Of a DNA stretch of 64,000 bases, positions 1-9,446 are shown piece by piece (the stretch's first letter is position 1; each line of letters starts with the position of its first letter). The notes below the pieces were generated by a model. That model was not told the origin of the DNA. It saw only the letters and a list, made by a program, of their open reading frames with translations, and did no database searches. The position numbers and the translations under genes were made by a program. This stretch comes from CBDBCU01 sp965203435 (GTDB lineage: Bacteria; Chloroflexota; Dehalococcoidia; Lucifugimonadales; UBA3495), in assembly GCA_965203435.1 (NCBI GenBank), contig CBDBCU010000006.1:474222-538221 (forward strand), written 5' to 3'.

Positions 1-331
1 ACTGCTCTCCGTTGTCGATGCCGTTTTGCAGGGTCAAGACCAGGGTATCCGGCCCCAGCAGCGGCCGGGTGGCGGCGATGGCGGCGGCATTGTGGTACAT
101 CTTGACGGTGAACAAGACCAGTTCCTGCGGCCCGGCGGCCGCAGTGTCGTCCACCGCCGGCCCCCATGCCGTAAAAACCCCGTCATTGACGCTTTCCACC
201 CGCAGCCCCCGCTCCCGGATGGCTTGCAGATGCGCCCCCCGAGCCACAAAAGTCACCGGATGCCCGGCCCGGGCCAGCAACCCGCCAAAATAGCCGCCCA
301 CGCCCCCGGCCCCCATCACCGCAACTTTCAT
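1..331 (-). CDS. panE: Ketopantoate reductase-like protein (ApbA/PanE family), N-terminal part
   Basis: The frame runs leftward from an ATG at 329-331 and leaves the window open, so only the first 110 residues are seen. It begins MKVAVMGAGGVGGYFGG, the glycine-rich Rossmann NADP-binding motif of the ApbA/PanE family, followed by the family-typical LFTVKMYHNAAA and LTLQNGIDN segments. The family includes 2-dehydropantoate 2-reductase, which makes pantoate for coenzyme A, but many members have other substrates. A strong purine-rich ribosome binding site (GGAGGGAGGGACAGG) lies just before the ATG. The catalytic lysine and C-terminal domain are outside the window, so the exact substrate is not proven. 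Confidence 0.85.
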   Translation of the reverse strand, partial: MKVAVMGAGGVGGYFGGLLARAGHPVTFVARGAHLQAIRERGLRVESVNDGVFTAWGPAVDDTAAAGPQELVLFTVKMYHNAAAIAATRPLLGPDTLVLTLQNGIDNGEQ

Positions 332-418
332 CCTGTCCCTCCCTCCTCTAGGTAGTCCCCAACTTCTTTCCGCTCACCCTGAACTTGTTGCAGGATGACT
401 TGCTGAGCGCATCCCTTT

Positions 419-516
419 CTATGTCATTCCGAGCGTAGCCGAGGAATCTAAAAATCCTGAAAATGGATTCAAGGTCGGACATATCAGATTCCTCGGCTAC
501 GCTCGGAATGACATAG
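419..516. repeat. Palindromic dispersed element, family 1, copy 1
   Basis: A 31-base left arm (419-449, starting CTATGTCATTCCGAGCGTAG) is matched perfectly by its reverse complement at 486-516, with a 36-base loop. The same arms recur at 3547-3643. It looks like a small non-autonomous hairpin element. A piece of another common repeat (CCTGAACTTGTTGCAGGATG) lies just before it at about 378-397. Confidence 0.85.
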
Positions 517-571
517 CAGGGTAGCAGCCCTTTTCCAACATACTTCCGAATTGGATAACCGGCCAAGCCCC

Positions 572-2127
572 CTACCCCTCGATCGGATACCCGTACTCCT
601 CCCGCAAATCCCGTTTCAGCACCTTGCCCATCGCATTCCGCGGCAATTCCGGGACGAACACCACCGACCGCGGCCGCTTGAAACCGGCCAGCCGTTTCCC
701 GCAGTGGGCCATCAATTCCGCCGCGCTGACCGTATCCGACCGGCGCACCACCACCGCCCGCACTTCCTCGCCCCACTCCAAATCCGGCACGCCGATAACC
801 GCCGCCTCCTCTACCTGCGGATGAGCCAGCAGCGTCTGCTCCACTTCCTCCGGGGAAATCATCTCTCCCCCCCGCTTGATAAAATCCTTGGCCCGCCCGG
901 CCAGATAGATATACCCGTCCCCATCCTGATAGGCCAAATCCCCGGTATAGACCCAGCCGCCGCGCAAGGTTTCCCCGGTCGCCGCCGCCTGCTGCCAGTA
1001 GCCCTGCATCATCCGGGCGCCCCGGGCCACAATTTCCCCGGTTTCCCCAACCGCCACCGGCTTGCCTTGTTCATCGACAATCAGCACCTCCACATCCTCC
1101 AGCGGCTTGCCGATGGAGGCCAGGCGGCGCATCTTGACTTCCACTTCCTCCGGGCGGCCCTCCAGAATATGATCCTCCGGCGGCAGCATCGTGATGGTGG
1201 ACGCCGTTTCCGTTTGCCCGAAAGCGTTAATGAACCGCACCCCCGGCAGCGGGCAATGGCCTGGCGGATGACCGGCAAGGGCATCGGCGCAGCCCCGTAG
1301 GTGATGACTTCCAGAGCCGACAGGTCAAAGCGGTCAAAATCCGGATAATCCAACAGCTGTTTCAGCATCGTCGGCACCAGCATCGCCCGGTTGACCCGCC
1401 ATTCCTGCGCCAGGGTCAGCCACTCCAACGGGTCAAACTGCCGCATTATCGCCAGGGTACGCCCCCCGTAGATGGCCGCCAGAGCCGCCTGCAAGCCGGC
1501 GATATGGTACAGCGGCGCCGTCAGCAAGGTGGTTTCCGCCAAATCCGGGTCCGCCGGCGTTACATTGGACAGCAGGTAAGCGGTAAAACTGTCGTGGCTC
1601 AGTTGCACCCCTTTGGGCCGGTCGGTAGTGCCGGAAGTGAACATAATCACCGTAGTGTCCGCCCCCTCCCCTTGCGGAAAATGCAATTCCTCCGGCGGAT
1701 ATTCCAGCAGGGAATCATAAGCGATTTGCCCGTCCCCGGCCGGGCCGTCCAGGGCAACGATTGCCATATCCCCCGGCAGCGCGGCGTCGGCCAGCAGCGG
1801 CCGATACCGTTCGCCCAGTCCCAGCAGCTTGGGTTGGGCGATGGCTAACATCTGCGCCAATTCCGCGGCCTTGGCCCGGAAGTTCAGCGGCACATAGATG
1901 GCATCGAGCAAGGCGGCGGCAAAGTAAAGTTCAATGCCCGCATTGCCGTTGACCTGCATCGTCGCCACCCGGTCGCCGGCCCCGACCCCCAGGTCGGCCA
2001 TAGCGTTAGCCAGCCGGTTCACCCGCTCCTGCAACTGAGCAAAGCTGAACCGCCGCCCCTCGAAAATCAGGGCCTCCCGTTCCGGCACAATCGCCGCCGC
2101 CAGAGTAAGCAACTCCGTAGTGTTCAT
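572..2127 (-). pseudogene. AMP-dependent acyl-CoA synthetase/ligase, single frameshift
   Basis: ANL-superfamily ligase that would adenylate a carboxylic acid and transfer it to CoA. The first frame (start ATG at 2127) carries the phosphate-binding motif TSGTTDRPKGV at residues 164-174. The second carries NAFGQTET, YTGDLAYQDGDGYIYLAGR and the C-terminal lysine region GKVLKRDL. The frames join near 1242-1250, where a run of C/G bases is one base short: the expected ARCPGVRFINAFGQTE is read as ARCRGCGSL. Joined, the protein is about 518 residues, normal for the family. It is either a young pseudogene or a homopolymer sequencing error. It lies 18 bases downstream of the crotonase gene and is probably co-transcribed with it, suggesting acyl-CoA metabolism. 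Confidence 0.85.
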
Positions 2128-2145
2128 CCGGTCTCCAATCCTTTG

Positions 2146-2865
2146 CTACCTTTCCCGCGCCAGCCGCGCCAGCCGCCGTTCCCACTGCAACCCGGCCGCC
2201 AAACTCAAATCCCGCCCGCCGCGCACCGCCGCCTTGATGCAAGCCGCCGCCGCGCCGTTCCGGGCCAATTCCGCCGCCAATTCCCAAGCCGCCGGCAGCA
2301 AATCCGCCGCCGGGACTATCCGGGTAATCAGTCCCAGCTCCCAGGCTTCCGCCGCCGTAATGCGCCGCCCGGTCAGCAGCAAATCCAGGGCCGCCGCCGG
2401 ATTGCTGCTGCGCGGCAAAGTCTGACTGCCTCCGGCCGCCGGGATCATCCCTAACTGCGTTTCCGGCATTGCAAAGATCGCATCCGCCGCCGCCAGCCGC
2501 AAGTCGCTCAGCAAAACCATTTCCAACCCGGAGCCGATGCAGTAGCCGTGAATCGCCGCCACGATCGGTTGCCGCAGGCCGGCCAGTTGTCCCCACACAT
2601 CCCGCTGCCAACGGACTTGCCGGGCTATGGCTTGGGAGGGCGCGGTGCCGAACTCGGTCAAATCAGCCCCGGCGCAAAAAGCCCGCCCCTGCCCGCTGAG
2701 CAGCAAGGCCCCCACTTCGTCGTCCGCCGCCACCGCCGCCAGGATTTCGGAAAAGTTATCCCGCATCTGCAAATTATAGGCATTCAGGACTTGCGGCCGG
2801 TTCAGCGACAAATGCGCCACCTCCCCCCGCTTCTCAAAAAGCGCCGTGGCAAAAGCCGCCGTCAT
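2146..2865 (-). CDS. Enoyl-CoA hydratase/isomerase (crotonase) family protein
   Basis: 239 residues from the chosen ATG at 2863-2865. That start overlaps the stop of the PHP gene as ATGA, which argues for it over an ATG 18 bases further up. The sequence has the crotonase oxyanion-hole pattern: LNRPQVLNAY near the N-terminus, then FCAGADLTEFG, and the second half motif IAAIHGYCIGSGLEMVLLSDLRLA. The Glu of the usual hydratase pair is seen as PETQLGMIPAAGG. It probably acts on a CoA thioester made by the adjacent ligase. Substrate cannot be told from sequence. Confidence 0.9.
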   Translation of the reverse strand: MTAAFATALFEKRGEVAHLSLNRPQVLNAYNLQMRDNFSEILAAVAADDEVGALLLSGQGRAFCAGADLTEFGTAPSQAIARQVRWQRDVWGQLAGLRQPIVAAIHGYCIGSGLEMVLLSDLRLAAADAIFAMPETQLGMIPAAGGSQTLPRSSNPAAALDLLLTGRRITAAEAWELGLITRIVPAADLLPAAWELAAELARNGAAAACIKAAVRGGRDLSLAAGLQWERRLARLARER

Positions 2866-3425
2866 CCCCGCGGCCCCGGCCATTCCGCCCGCGGCATAGC
2901 CCGCCGGTACAATTCCTCCAATTCCACCTCGGTATGGCGCGCCCCCACATTTTCCAGCACATGGGCATCGCTGACCGCCACCGTCATCAGCCCGTAGGCG
3001 TCGGCGGTTTCCTGCACCTGCGCCGGCCGGATGTGCCAGTTGTGCAGGTGATTGTCAATCTCGATGGCGTGGATATTTTCCTCAATGATAATGTTGGGGG
3101 TATAGTAACCGGGATGGCAGTAGATGCGGAAAACCCCGCCGCCGGGCAGAAACAGCTCGCTTACCTGATACTCGTCAAAGGGACTCCGCGGCGGCCGGAT
3201 TTCAATTTCCCACCCGGGAATCAAGATGACCTCGCCGGGGAAATGCTGTTCCACCAATTCCCGAAACTCGGCCCCCCATTCCCGGTTGTGGTGGTCGGTA
3301 GTGGCAATGCCGTCAATGCCCTGCCGCTTAATCTGCCCGATAACCTGCTCGGCGATGGACAGGGAGGGCGGCTGGAAGTTAAAGGCTTCCCAAATGTGCG
3401 TGTGCAGGTCCAGCTTGACTTTCAC
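2862..3425 (-). CDS. PHP-domain metal-dependent phosphoesterase
   Basis: 187 residues with a GTG start. The four PHP metal-binding motifs are visible in order: DLHTH (residues 6-10), TTDHHNREW (about 42-50), CHPGYY, and SDAHVLENVG near the C-terminus. These ligate two or three metal ions in PHP phosphoesterases and polymerase-associated PHP domains. Length fits a stand-alone PHP protein. It is the first gene of a minus-strand set (PHP, crotonase, acyl-CoA ligase) with overlapping stop and start. The natural substrate is not predictable. Confidence 0.85.
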   Translation of the reverse strand: MKVKLDLHTHIWEAFNFQPPSLSIAEQVIGQIKRQGIDGIATTDHHNREWGAEFRELVEQHFPGEVILIPGWEIEIRPPRSPFDEYQVSELFLPGGGVFRIYCHPGYYTPNIIIEENIHAIEIDNHLHNWHIRPAQVQETADAYGLMTVAVSDAHVLENVGARHTEVELEELYRRAMPRAEWPGPRG

Positions 3426-3546
3426 CGCGCTACTTTCCTTTCGTTTTTCCGCTTACCCGGAACTGTTTTAGGGTCGTCAGAATCCACGGAGGGATGTTAG
3501 GGCGTGTTCACGCTGTTTATGGCGTACCGGATAGACCATCCCGCTG

Positions 3547-3643
3547 CTATGTCATTCCGAGCGTAGCCGAGGAATCTAAAAATCTTGAAATGGAATCAAC
3601 GGCGGGCATTTCAGATTCCTCGGCTACGCTCGGAATGACATAG
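3547..3643. repeat. Palindromic dispersed element, family 1, copy 2
   Basis: Same 31-base perfect inverted arms as the copy at 419-516, with a different 35-base loop. It lies between two minus-strand genes. The arms of the two copies are identical while the loops differ, which suggests selection or recent spread of the arms. Confidence 0.85.
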
Positions 3644-3738
3644 TAAGGGGACTGCGGTTTGCCAACATATTGCCCGGCATCTCAATACCTACGGATATGT
3701 CCGGCATTGGCATGAACACGCCTTAAACCGCCGCCCCT

Positions 3739-4593
3739 TTAACCGCCCTCAAACCGGGGTTTCCGCCCTTCCCGGAAAGAGGCAATCCCCTCCGCCCGGT
3801 CGGCCGTCCCGTGCAGCAGGATGCTCAAATCCGCCTCCAGCCGCAGCCCTTGCGCCAGGGATAAATCCAAGCCTTGATAGACGGCTTCCCGGGCGTAGCG
3901 GATAGCCACCGGCCCCCCGGCCAGAATTGCCGCGGCCAACTGCCAAGTTTCCGCCGCCAGCTTTTCCGCCGCCGTTACCCGGTTCACCAGCCCGATCCGC
4001 AAGGCTTCCGCCGCCGTTACCGTCCGCCCGGTCAAGGCCAGATCCAAGGCCCAAGCCGGGCCGACCAGGCGCGGCAGTCGCTGCGTTCCCCCGTCCCAGG
4101 GCAATTCCGGACAGCCCGCCGCCGTCAATCCCAGCCGGGCCGTGTCCGCGGCCAGCCGCAAATCCCCGGCCAAAGCCAACTCCAGCCCCTGCCCGATGGC
4201 ATCCCCATTCAGGGCTACCAGCGCCGGCAAATCCAGACCGGCCAAAGCCTCCGCCACCCGCAGCTGTTCCCGCTCCTTATCGGTATCCGGTCGCTGCCGT
4301 CCCACCGAAAAGCAATCTCCGGCCCCGGTTACTACTACCAGCCGCGCCGCGGCATCGGCCGCCATTTCCTGGCAAACCGCCCGCAGCTCTTGGGCCATAC
4401 CCCCGTCAATCAAATTGCCGCTTTGCGGGCAGGCCAAGGTAACTACCGCCGCCCCGACCGGGGCCGCCGCCTTTTCCGCCGCTGCCGGCTGGTATTGGAT
4501 AAATCGGTAAGAAATGGCCGCCGCTCCGGGCCGGGCTGATTTGCCGGATGGGCCGGCCCATTCTATAGTAAATGTCCCGCTATCCCTTGACAA
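3739..4593 (-). CDS. Enoyl-CoA hydratase/isomerase family protein, divergent
   Basis: Crotonase-fold protein with VVTGAGDCFSVGRQR in place of the usual FCAGADL-type loop, followed by ALVALNGDAIGQGLELALAGDLRLAAD and TAAEALRIGLVNRV. The altered first oxyanion loop suggests a non-hydratase reaction. The longest frame starts at TTG 4593, but that codon overlaps the -35 box of the divergent groES promoter. An ATT at 4513-4515 preceded by CCCGGAG at good spacing would give a more usual length (about 258 residues). The true start is therefore uncertain. It is convergent with nothing and transcribed away from groES. Confidence 0.8.
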   Translation of the reverse strand: MSRDSGTFTIEWAGPSGKSARPGAAAISYRFIQYQPAAAEKAAAPVGAAVVTLACPQSGNLIDGGMAQELRAVCQEMAADAAARLVVVTGAGDCFSVGRQRPDTDKEREQLRVAEALAGLDLPALVALNGDAIGQGLELALAGDLRLAADTARLGLTAAGCPELPWDGGTQRLPRLVGPAWALDLALTGRTVTAAEALRIGLVNRVTAAEKLAAETWQLAAAILAGGPVAIRYAREAVYQGLDLSLAQGLRLEADLSILLHGTADRAEGIASFREGRKPRFEGG

Positions 4594-4615
4594 GGGTTTG
4601 CGCCTTGATTAAGAT
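4587..4615 (+). promoter_or_regulatory. Sigma-70-type promoter of groES-groEL
   Basis: TTGACA at 4587-4592, a 17-base spacer, and TAAGAT at 4610-4615. This is a near-consensus housekeeping promoter with a predicted start near 4622. It is 86 bases ahead of the groES ATG. Confidence 0.75.
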
Positions 4616-4617
4616 AA

Positions 4618-4676
4618 TTAACTAGCAGTCTCGGCTGGCGCGCGCTGATTGCGGCCGCCAGCGGCCGAGGAGTTAA
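4618..4676 (+). promoter_or_regulatory. Inverted repeat with degenerate CIRCE-like operator, groES leader
   Basis: From 4622, CTAGCAGTC - 9 bases - GCGCGCTGA matches the CIRCE operator (TTAGCACTC-N9-GAGTGCTAA) at 7 of 9 and 6 of 9 positions with the exact 9-base spacer, right at the predicted transcription start, where HrcA sites usually lie. The region also forms a larger imperfect inverted repeat (TTAACT...AGTTAA, CTCGGC...GCCGAG). The match is weak, so this is a suggestion only. Confidence 0.35.
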
Positions 4677-4700
4677 CGAAAAGGAGGAACAGCGAAAACC

Positions 4701-4991
4701 ATGGCTAATTTCACTCCGCTGGGCGAGCGGATTATCATTAAGCCCATCGAGCAGGAGCAGACCACCCGCGGCGGCATTTACCTGCCCGATACCGCCAAGG
4801 AAAAGCCCCAGGAAGGGGAAGTCATCGCCGTAGGCCCCGGCCGGGCCACCGACGACGGCAGCCGCATCCCCATGGAACTCCACGTCGGCGACCGGGTCAT
4901 CTATTCCAAGTTCGCCGGCACCGAGTATAAGGACGGCGACGACGAGTACCTGATTATGCGGGAAAGCGACGTCCTGGCCAAGATTTCCTAA
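4701..4991 (+). CDS. groES: Co-chaperonin GroES
   Basis: 96 residues, the standard GroES length. It begins MANFTPLGERIIIKPIEQEQ and has the mobile-loop segment TTRGGIYLPDTAKEKPQEG, then AVGPGRA, RVIYSKFAGTEYK and the closing LIMRESDVLAKI. GroES caps the GroEL folding chamber in the cytoplasm. A strong AAGGAGG-type site precedes the ATG. groEL follows after 68 bases with its own AGGAGG, so the two form the usual bicistronic operon from the promoter at 4587-4615. Confidence 0.98.
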   Translation: MANFTPLGERIIIKPIEQEQTTRGGIYLPDTAKEKPQEGEVIAVGPGRATDDGSRIPMELHVGDRVIYSKFAGTEYKDGDDEYLIMRESDVLAKIS

Positions 4992-5059
4992 CCTTAGGCC
5001 CCGGAGCCAACCGGCTCCACCCGATTTCACCCAGCCAAGCTATTTCAGGAGGATTAAGG

Positions 5060-6679
<1,620 letters not shown>

Positions 6680-6733
6680 CCGCCCGGCGGGGCCAACCCG
6701 CCCGGCCCGCTATCAGTAACCCCCGGAACCCCC

Positions 6734-6770
6734 AACCGCCGCCCCGATTATTCGGGGCGGCGGTTTTAAT
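6734..6770 (+). terminator. Intrinsic terminator after groEL
   Basis: A 14-base-pair perfect stem (AACCGCCGCCCCGA, 6734-6747) with loop TTAT and its complement at 6752-6765, followed by T residues. It ends the groES-groEL transcript. Confidence 0.9.
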
Positions 6771-6820
6771 AATGCTTGCCTTGCCCGCTTTCCGCGCAAC
6801 CGGAACCGGTTGCAGGATGG

Positions 6821-6950
6821 CATTCCCGCGCCCTTTCCACATTCATTCCCGCGCCCTTTCTACATTCATTCCCGCCCTCTCTACCGTCCTTCCCGCCCTC
6901 TCTACCGTCATTCCCGCCCTCTCTACCGTCATTCCCGCCCTCTCTACCGT
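6821..6950. repeat. Tandem 21-23-bp repeat array (six units)
   Basis: Two 23-base units (CATTCCCGCGCCCTTTCCAC-ATT type, 6821-6866) are followed by four 21-base units of CATTCCCGCCCTCTCTACCG-T (6867-6950), one with a single change (CCTTCCC). The array runs straight into the left arm of the palindromic element at 6944-7048, whose first bases (TACCGTCATTCCCGC) resemble the unit. It is not a CRISPR: the units abut with no spacers. Confidence 0.9.
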
Positions 6951-7048
6951 CATTCCCGCGTAAGCGGGAATCCAGTGGTTAATGGCCGAGGCTGCGGCGT
7001 CATAAGCCAGTACCGTCGGGATTCCCGCTTACGCGGGAATGACGGTAG
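6944..7048. repeat. Palindromic dispersed element, family 2
   Basis: Arms CTACCGTCATTCCCGCGTAA-GCGGGAATCC and the near-perfect reverse complement GGATTCCCGCTTACGCGGGA-ATGACGGTAG enclose about 45 bases. Related copies lie at 16483-16512 (half), 18440-18476 (half), 20709-20818, 23719-23799, 41941-42018, 43111-43227, about 47605-47672 (partial) and 53916-54027. All are between genes. Confidence 0.85.
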
Positions 7049-7153
7049 AAGTGACGCCGCCGCCACCCCTCCGCTCATCCTGAAACCTGCTGAAGGATGG
7101 GACGGACGGTAGAAAAAGCCGAAAATTCCGCCAAAAAATTTCGAATAAACCCC

Positions 7154-7182
7154 TTTACATCCCCCAAACCATAGGATAAAAT
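7154..7182 (+). promoter_or_regulatory. Promoter of membrane-anchored paralogue 1
   Basis: TTTACA at 7154-7159, 17-base spacer, TAAAAT at 7177-7182. The predicted start, about 7189, is the first base of the long hairpin at 7189-7230. The preceding 40 bases (CGCCAAAAAATTTCGAAT and CCCCAAACC) are shared with the region before the second copy at 16785. Confidence 0.7.
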
Positions 7183-7188
7183 TTTCGC

Positions 7189-7230
7189 GCTCGAGGCCGA
7201 AATTTGCTGAGGCAAATTTCGGCCTCGAGC
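7189..7230 (+). promoter_or_regulatory. Long perfect hairpin in the leader of paralogue 1
   Basis: GCTCGAGGCCGAAATTTGC pairs perfectly over 19 bases with GCAAATTTCGGCCTCGAGC, with loop TGAG. It lies at the predicted 5' end of the mRNA and 41 bases ahead of the ATG. The T-rich stretch CCTTCTTTATT follows, so a terminator or attenuator role is possible as well as mRNA protection. Confidence 0.8.
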
Positions 7231-7271
7231 CCTTCTTTATTGAGCTTTGGGGCCTTTGGGGGAAACTCCTT

Positions 7272-8225
7272 ATGCCCAAGCTCTTGGCCGTCAGCATCCT
7301 CCTGTTCCTGCTACTGGGCGCCGGTTATGGCCTTGCCACTATCCAAGCGGCCCGGTCGATCCCCTGGGACTGTTCCGACTGGCAAGCCTTTGCCCATGAC
7401 GACCGCACTACGTCCATCCTGGAATCCCTGGCCGAAAACCGGGGCAAGACCCTCTACTGCGGCATCGACCAGTCCGATACTTTCAGCAAGGCCGAAACCT
7501 GGCAGGCCGGCAAAGACCGCAACGAACGGGACGATACCATCTATTCCGGGGAACGCGGCATTTTCCGCGGTTTCATCGCCGCCCAGGAGGGCTGGTTGAC
7601 CGACGGGGAATCCGGGATTACCGGCGTTAGCCGGGATCGCATTTTTGAGTTTCCCCGGGAGGAAAAGCGGCGGGTTAAGCGGGTCAAACGGATTAGAGTC
7701 GGCAGTGGCGCGGCGGATGCCGATACCTGCATGACGGATTTGGCGGCGGGGCGGATGCCCGGCAACCTGCTTTGCAGCGATTGGGGCGGCTGGAGCGTCT
7801 ATGACACCGACCGCCTCGCGCGCTACCGGCAGGCCCGGCATATTCGGGTCGGCATCGGCGGCGCGCCTATCCGCTGGGAAATGGACTGGCGGACGAGCGC
7901 ACTGATGCGCCGGAATCAGTATGGCCAGCGCACGGCCGCGGGTACGGCGACGACCATTACGCCGGAGCAATGGATGACGCAGGCGGAAGCGGCGGCGGTC
8001 AGCGCTTGCCGTTCCCGGGGCGCCCGGTATGTGGCCGGCAGCGCCGATTTCGACCGCGGCCACAATGCTAACCGCGGCAGCGGCAACGAATGGCACGGGG
8101 ACCACCTGGGCTGGTTTTACGATAACGAGCAACATTCCACGAATATGAACCAGTATCGCGCCCGGGCCCGGCAAAGCCGCGCCTGGACGGCTACCTGCAA
8201 GAAAACCATCCGCCGCACCCGTTAG
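7272..8225 (+). CDS. Membrane-anchored protein of unknown function, paralogue 1
   Basis: 317 residues. One N-terminal hydrophobic segment (KLLAVSILLFLLLGAGYGLA, residues 3-22) looks like a signal anchor. Residues about 28-135 (WDCSDWQAFAHDDRTTSILE, KTLYCGIDQSDTF, RDRIFEFPREEKR) are nearly identical to the paralogue at 16785-17609. After the basic stretch KRRVKRVKRIR the two proteins diverge completely, except that both end with a domain bounded by two cysteines (ACRSRGARYV ... TCKKTIRRTR here). I do not recognise the family. The shared part probably faces outside the membrane. Promoter, long leader hairpin and start context are conserved between the copies. No neighbour explains its function. 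Confidence 0.8.
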   Translation: MPKLLAVSILLFLLLGAGYGLATIQAARSIPWDCSDWQAFAHDDRTTSILESLAENRGKTLYCGIDQSDTFSKAETWQAGKDRNERDDTIYSGERGIFRGFIAAQEGWLTDGESGITGVSRDRIFEFPREEKRRVKRVKRIRVGSGAADADTCMTDLAAGRMPGNLLCSDWGGWSVYDTDRLARYRQARHIRVGIGGAPIRWEMDWRTSALMRRNQYGQRTAAGTATTITPEQWMTQAEAAAVSACRSRGARYVAGSADFDRGHNANRGSGNEWHGDHLGWFYDNEQHSTNMNQYRARARQSRAWTATCKKTIRRTR

Positions 8226-8344
8226 CGGCGGGGGCGGCGGTCCGCTCATCCTGCAACGGAGTTCAGGATGACCCTGCAACGGAGTTCAGGGTGAGTGGAC
8301 AAGGGGATGTCCCTCCGCGCGTAGTAGAGGAATCCCCAATCCCT

Positions 8345-8570
8345 CAGGGCAATTGCATATTAAACTTTTGGTATAATCTACATTGCATTTCGTGATATTA
8401 CTCTGCAAGCGATTCCTCGAATGGACGGGAATCGGGCAGATTGAGCGCAATTTTTCCCGGGATGAGCCGTGTTTTCCCGCCGCGAGTTCTCTTTGCGGAG
8501 AATTCAGTCTGCGAAAAATCCTTGAAAGTCGAGCAGACCGAATTTTACGAGTTAAAATGCAATTGCCCTG
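8345..8570. mobile_element. MITE-like element, 226 bp
   Basis: The ends are perfect 14-base inverted repeats: CAGGGCAATTGCAT at 8345-8358 and ATGCAATTGCCCTG at 8557-8570. They are flanked by a direct duplication CCCAATCCCT at 8335-8344 and 8571-8580. Ends starting CAGGG with an 8-10-base target duplication recall the ISAs1 family as I remember it. No transposase is encoded inside; the 69-codon frame that crosses its right end has no recognisable features. A TATAAT at 8372-8377 might act as an outward promoter. Confidence 0.75.
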
Positions 8571-8647
8571 CCCAATCCCTCAACAAAAATGACCTTTCCC
8601 CCAATAACTGCTAAAATGCTCCTCAAAAATCCCCGGGAGCGTCAACT

Positions 8648-9328
8648 TTGCCCGCCAACAAAGTTTATACTTCCCCCGCCGCCGCCTTGGCCGACTTGTC
8701 CGATGGCGCGGCTATCCTGCTGTCCGGCTTTGCCGGGAGCGGCGCGCCGGCTGGTCTGCTGCAAGCCCTGATTGACCGCGGCGTCGGCGGCCTTACCTGC
8801 ATCTACGCCCACGCCGGCCCGGAAACGGCCGAGCCTTATGCCGCCGTATCCCGCCTGGTCGCCGCCGGCCGGGTTCGCAAAATCATCTCCCCTATGCCCT
8901 TCCCGCCGGGCCAGGGCGGCGTTATTCAGGAAAGCTGGCAAGCCGGCGAGCTGGAAATGGAAATCCTCCCCCAAGGCATCCTGGCCGAGCGGTTGCGGGC
9001 CGCCGGGGCCGGCTTGGGCGGCGTCTTTCTGCCTACCGCCGTTGACACCCGCTTCGAGCCGGGATTGGAAAAACGCTCTTTCCCGACGGGAGACGCCCTG
9101 CTGCACTTGCCGTTGCCAGCCGACTTTGCCCTGCTCAAAGCCGCCGTTGCCGACACCCTGGGCAGCGTAATTTACGCCGGCAGCGGCCGCAACTGGGGGC
9201 CGGTTATGGCTATGGCCGCCCGCATCGCCATCGCCGAAGCCGACTCCATAGTAGAACCCGGCGGCCTGGATCCGGAAGCCATCATCACCCCGGGCATTTT
9301 CATCAATCGCGTCGTTGCCGGCCAGTAG
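8648..9328 (+). CDS. CoA-transferase family I, subunit A-like
   Basis: 226 residues with a TTG start preceded by GGGAG. It has the alpha-subunit pattern of 3-oxoacid/glutaconate-type CoA-transferases: AAILLSGFAGSGAPAGLLQAL near residues 20-40, GELEMEILPQGILAERLRAAG, GVFLPTAVDT, and the end SIVEPGGLDPEAIITPGIFI. These enzymes move CoA between acyl groups through a glutamyl-CoA intermediate whose glutamate lies in subunit B. The next gene begins with a B-like domain, so A and B can pair. The substrate is unknown. It may start an operon of three CoA-transferase genes. Confidence 0.85.
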   Translation: MPANKVYTSPAAALADLSDGAAILLSGFAGSGAPAGLLQALIDRGVGGLTCIYAHAGPETAEPYAAVSRLVAAGRVRKIISPMPFPPGQGGVIQESWQAGELEMEILPQGILAERLRAAGAGLGGVFLPTAVDTRFEPGLEKRSFPTGDALLHLPLPADFALLKAAVADTLGSVIYAGSGRNWGPVMAMAARIAIAEADSIVEPGGLDPEAIITPGIFINRVVAGQ

Positions 9329-9345
9329 TTAATGGCTTTCCCTTC

Positions 9346-9405
9346 CCTTGCCAGATATTCGTCCTTCAACAAGTTCAGGATGAACGGAGCGAATATCCGG
9401 CAAGG
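9346..9405. repeat. Hairpin enclosing a common short repeat
   Basis: CCTTGCCAGATATTCG (9346-9361) pairs with CGAATATCCGGCAAGG (9390-9405), one mismatch. The loop is the short repeat CCTTCAACAAGTTCAGGATG, also present near 35261-35282 and, as fragments or reverse complement, near 7075, 44945, 55710 and 58830. It sits between the two CoA-transferase genes and might soften read-through. Confidence 0.6.
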
Positions 9406-9446
9406 CAAAGAAACCCGTTGACCGGCCGGATAGAAAGAGAATCGTT

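Noticed and set aside
6821..6950. Tandem repeats as a CRISPR array
   Set aside because: Units abut directly, there are no spacers and no cas genes.
8383..8592. 69-codon frame over the MITE
   Set aside because: It crosses the right terminal repeat and has no features of a protein or a ribosome site.
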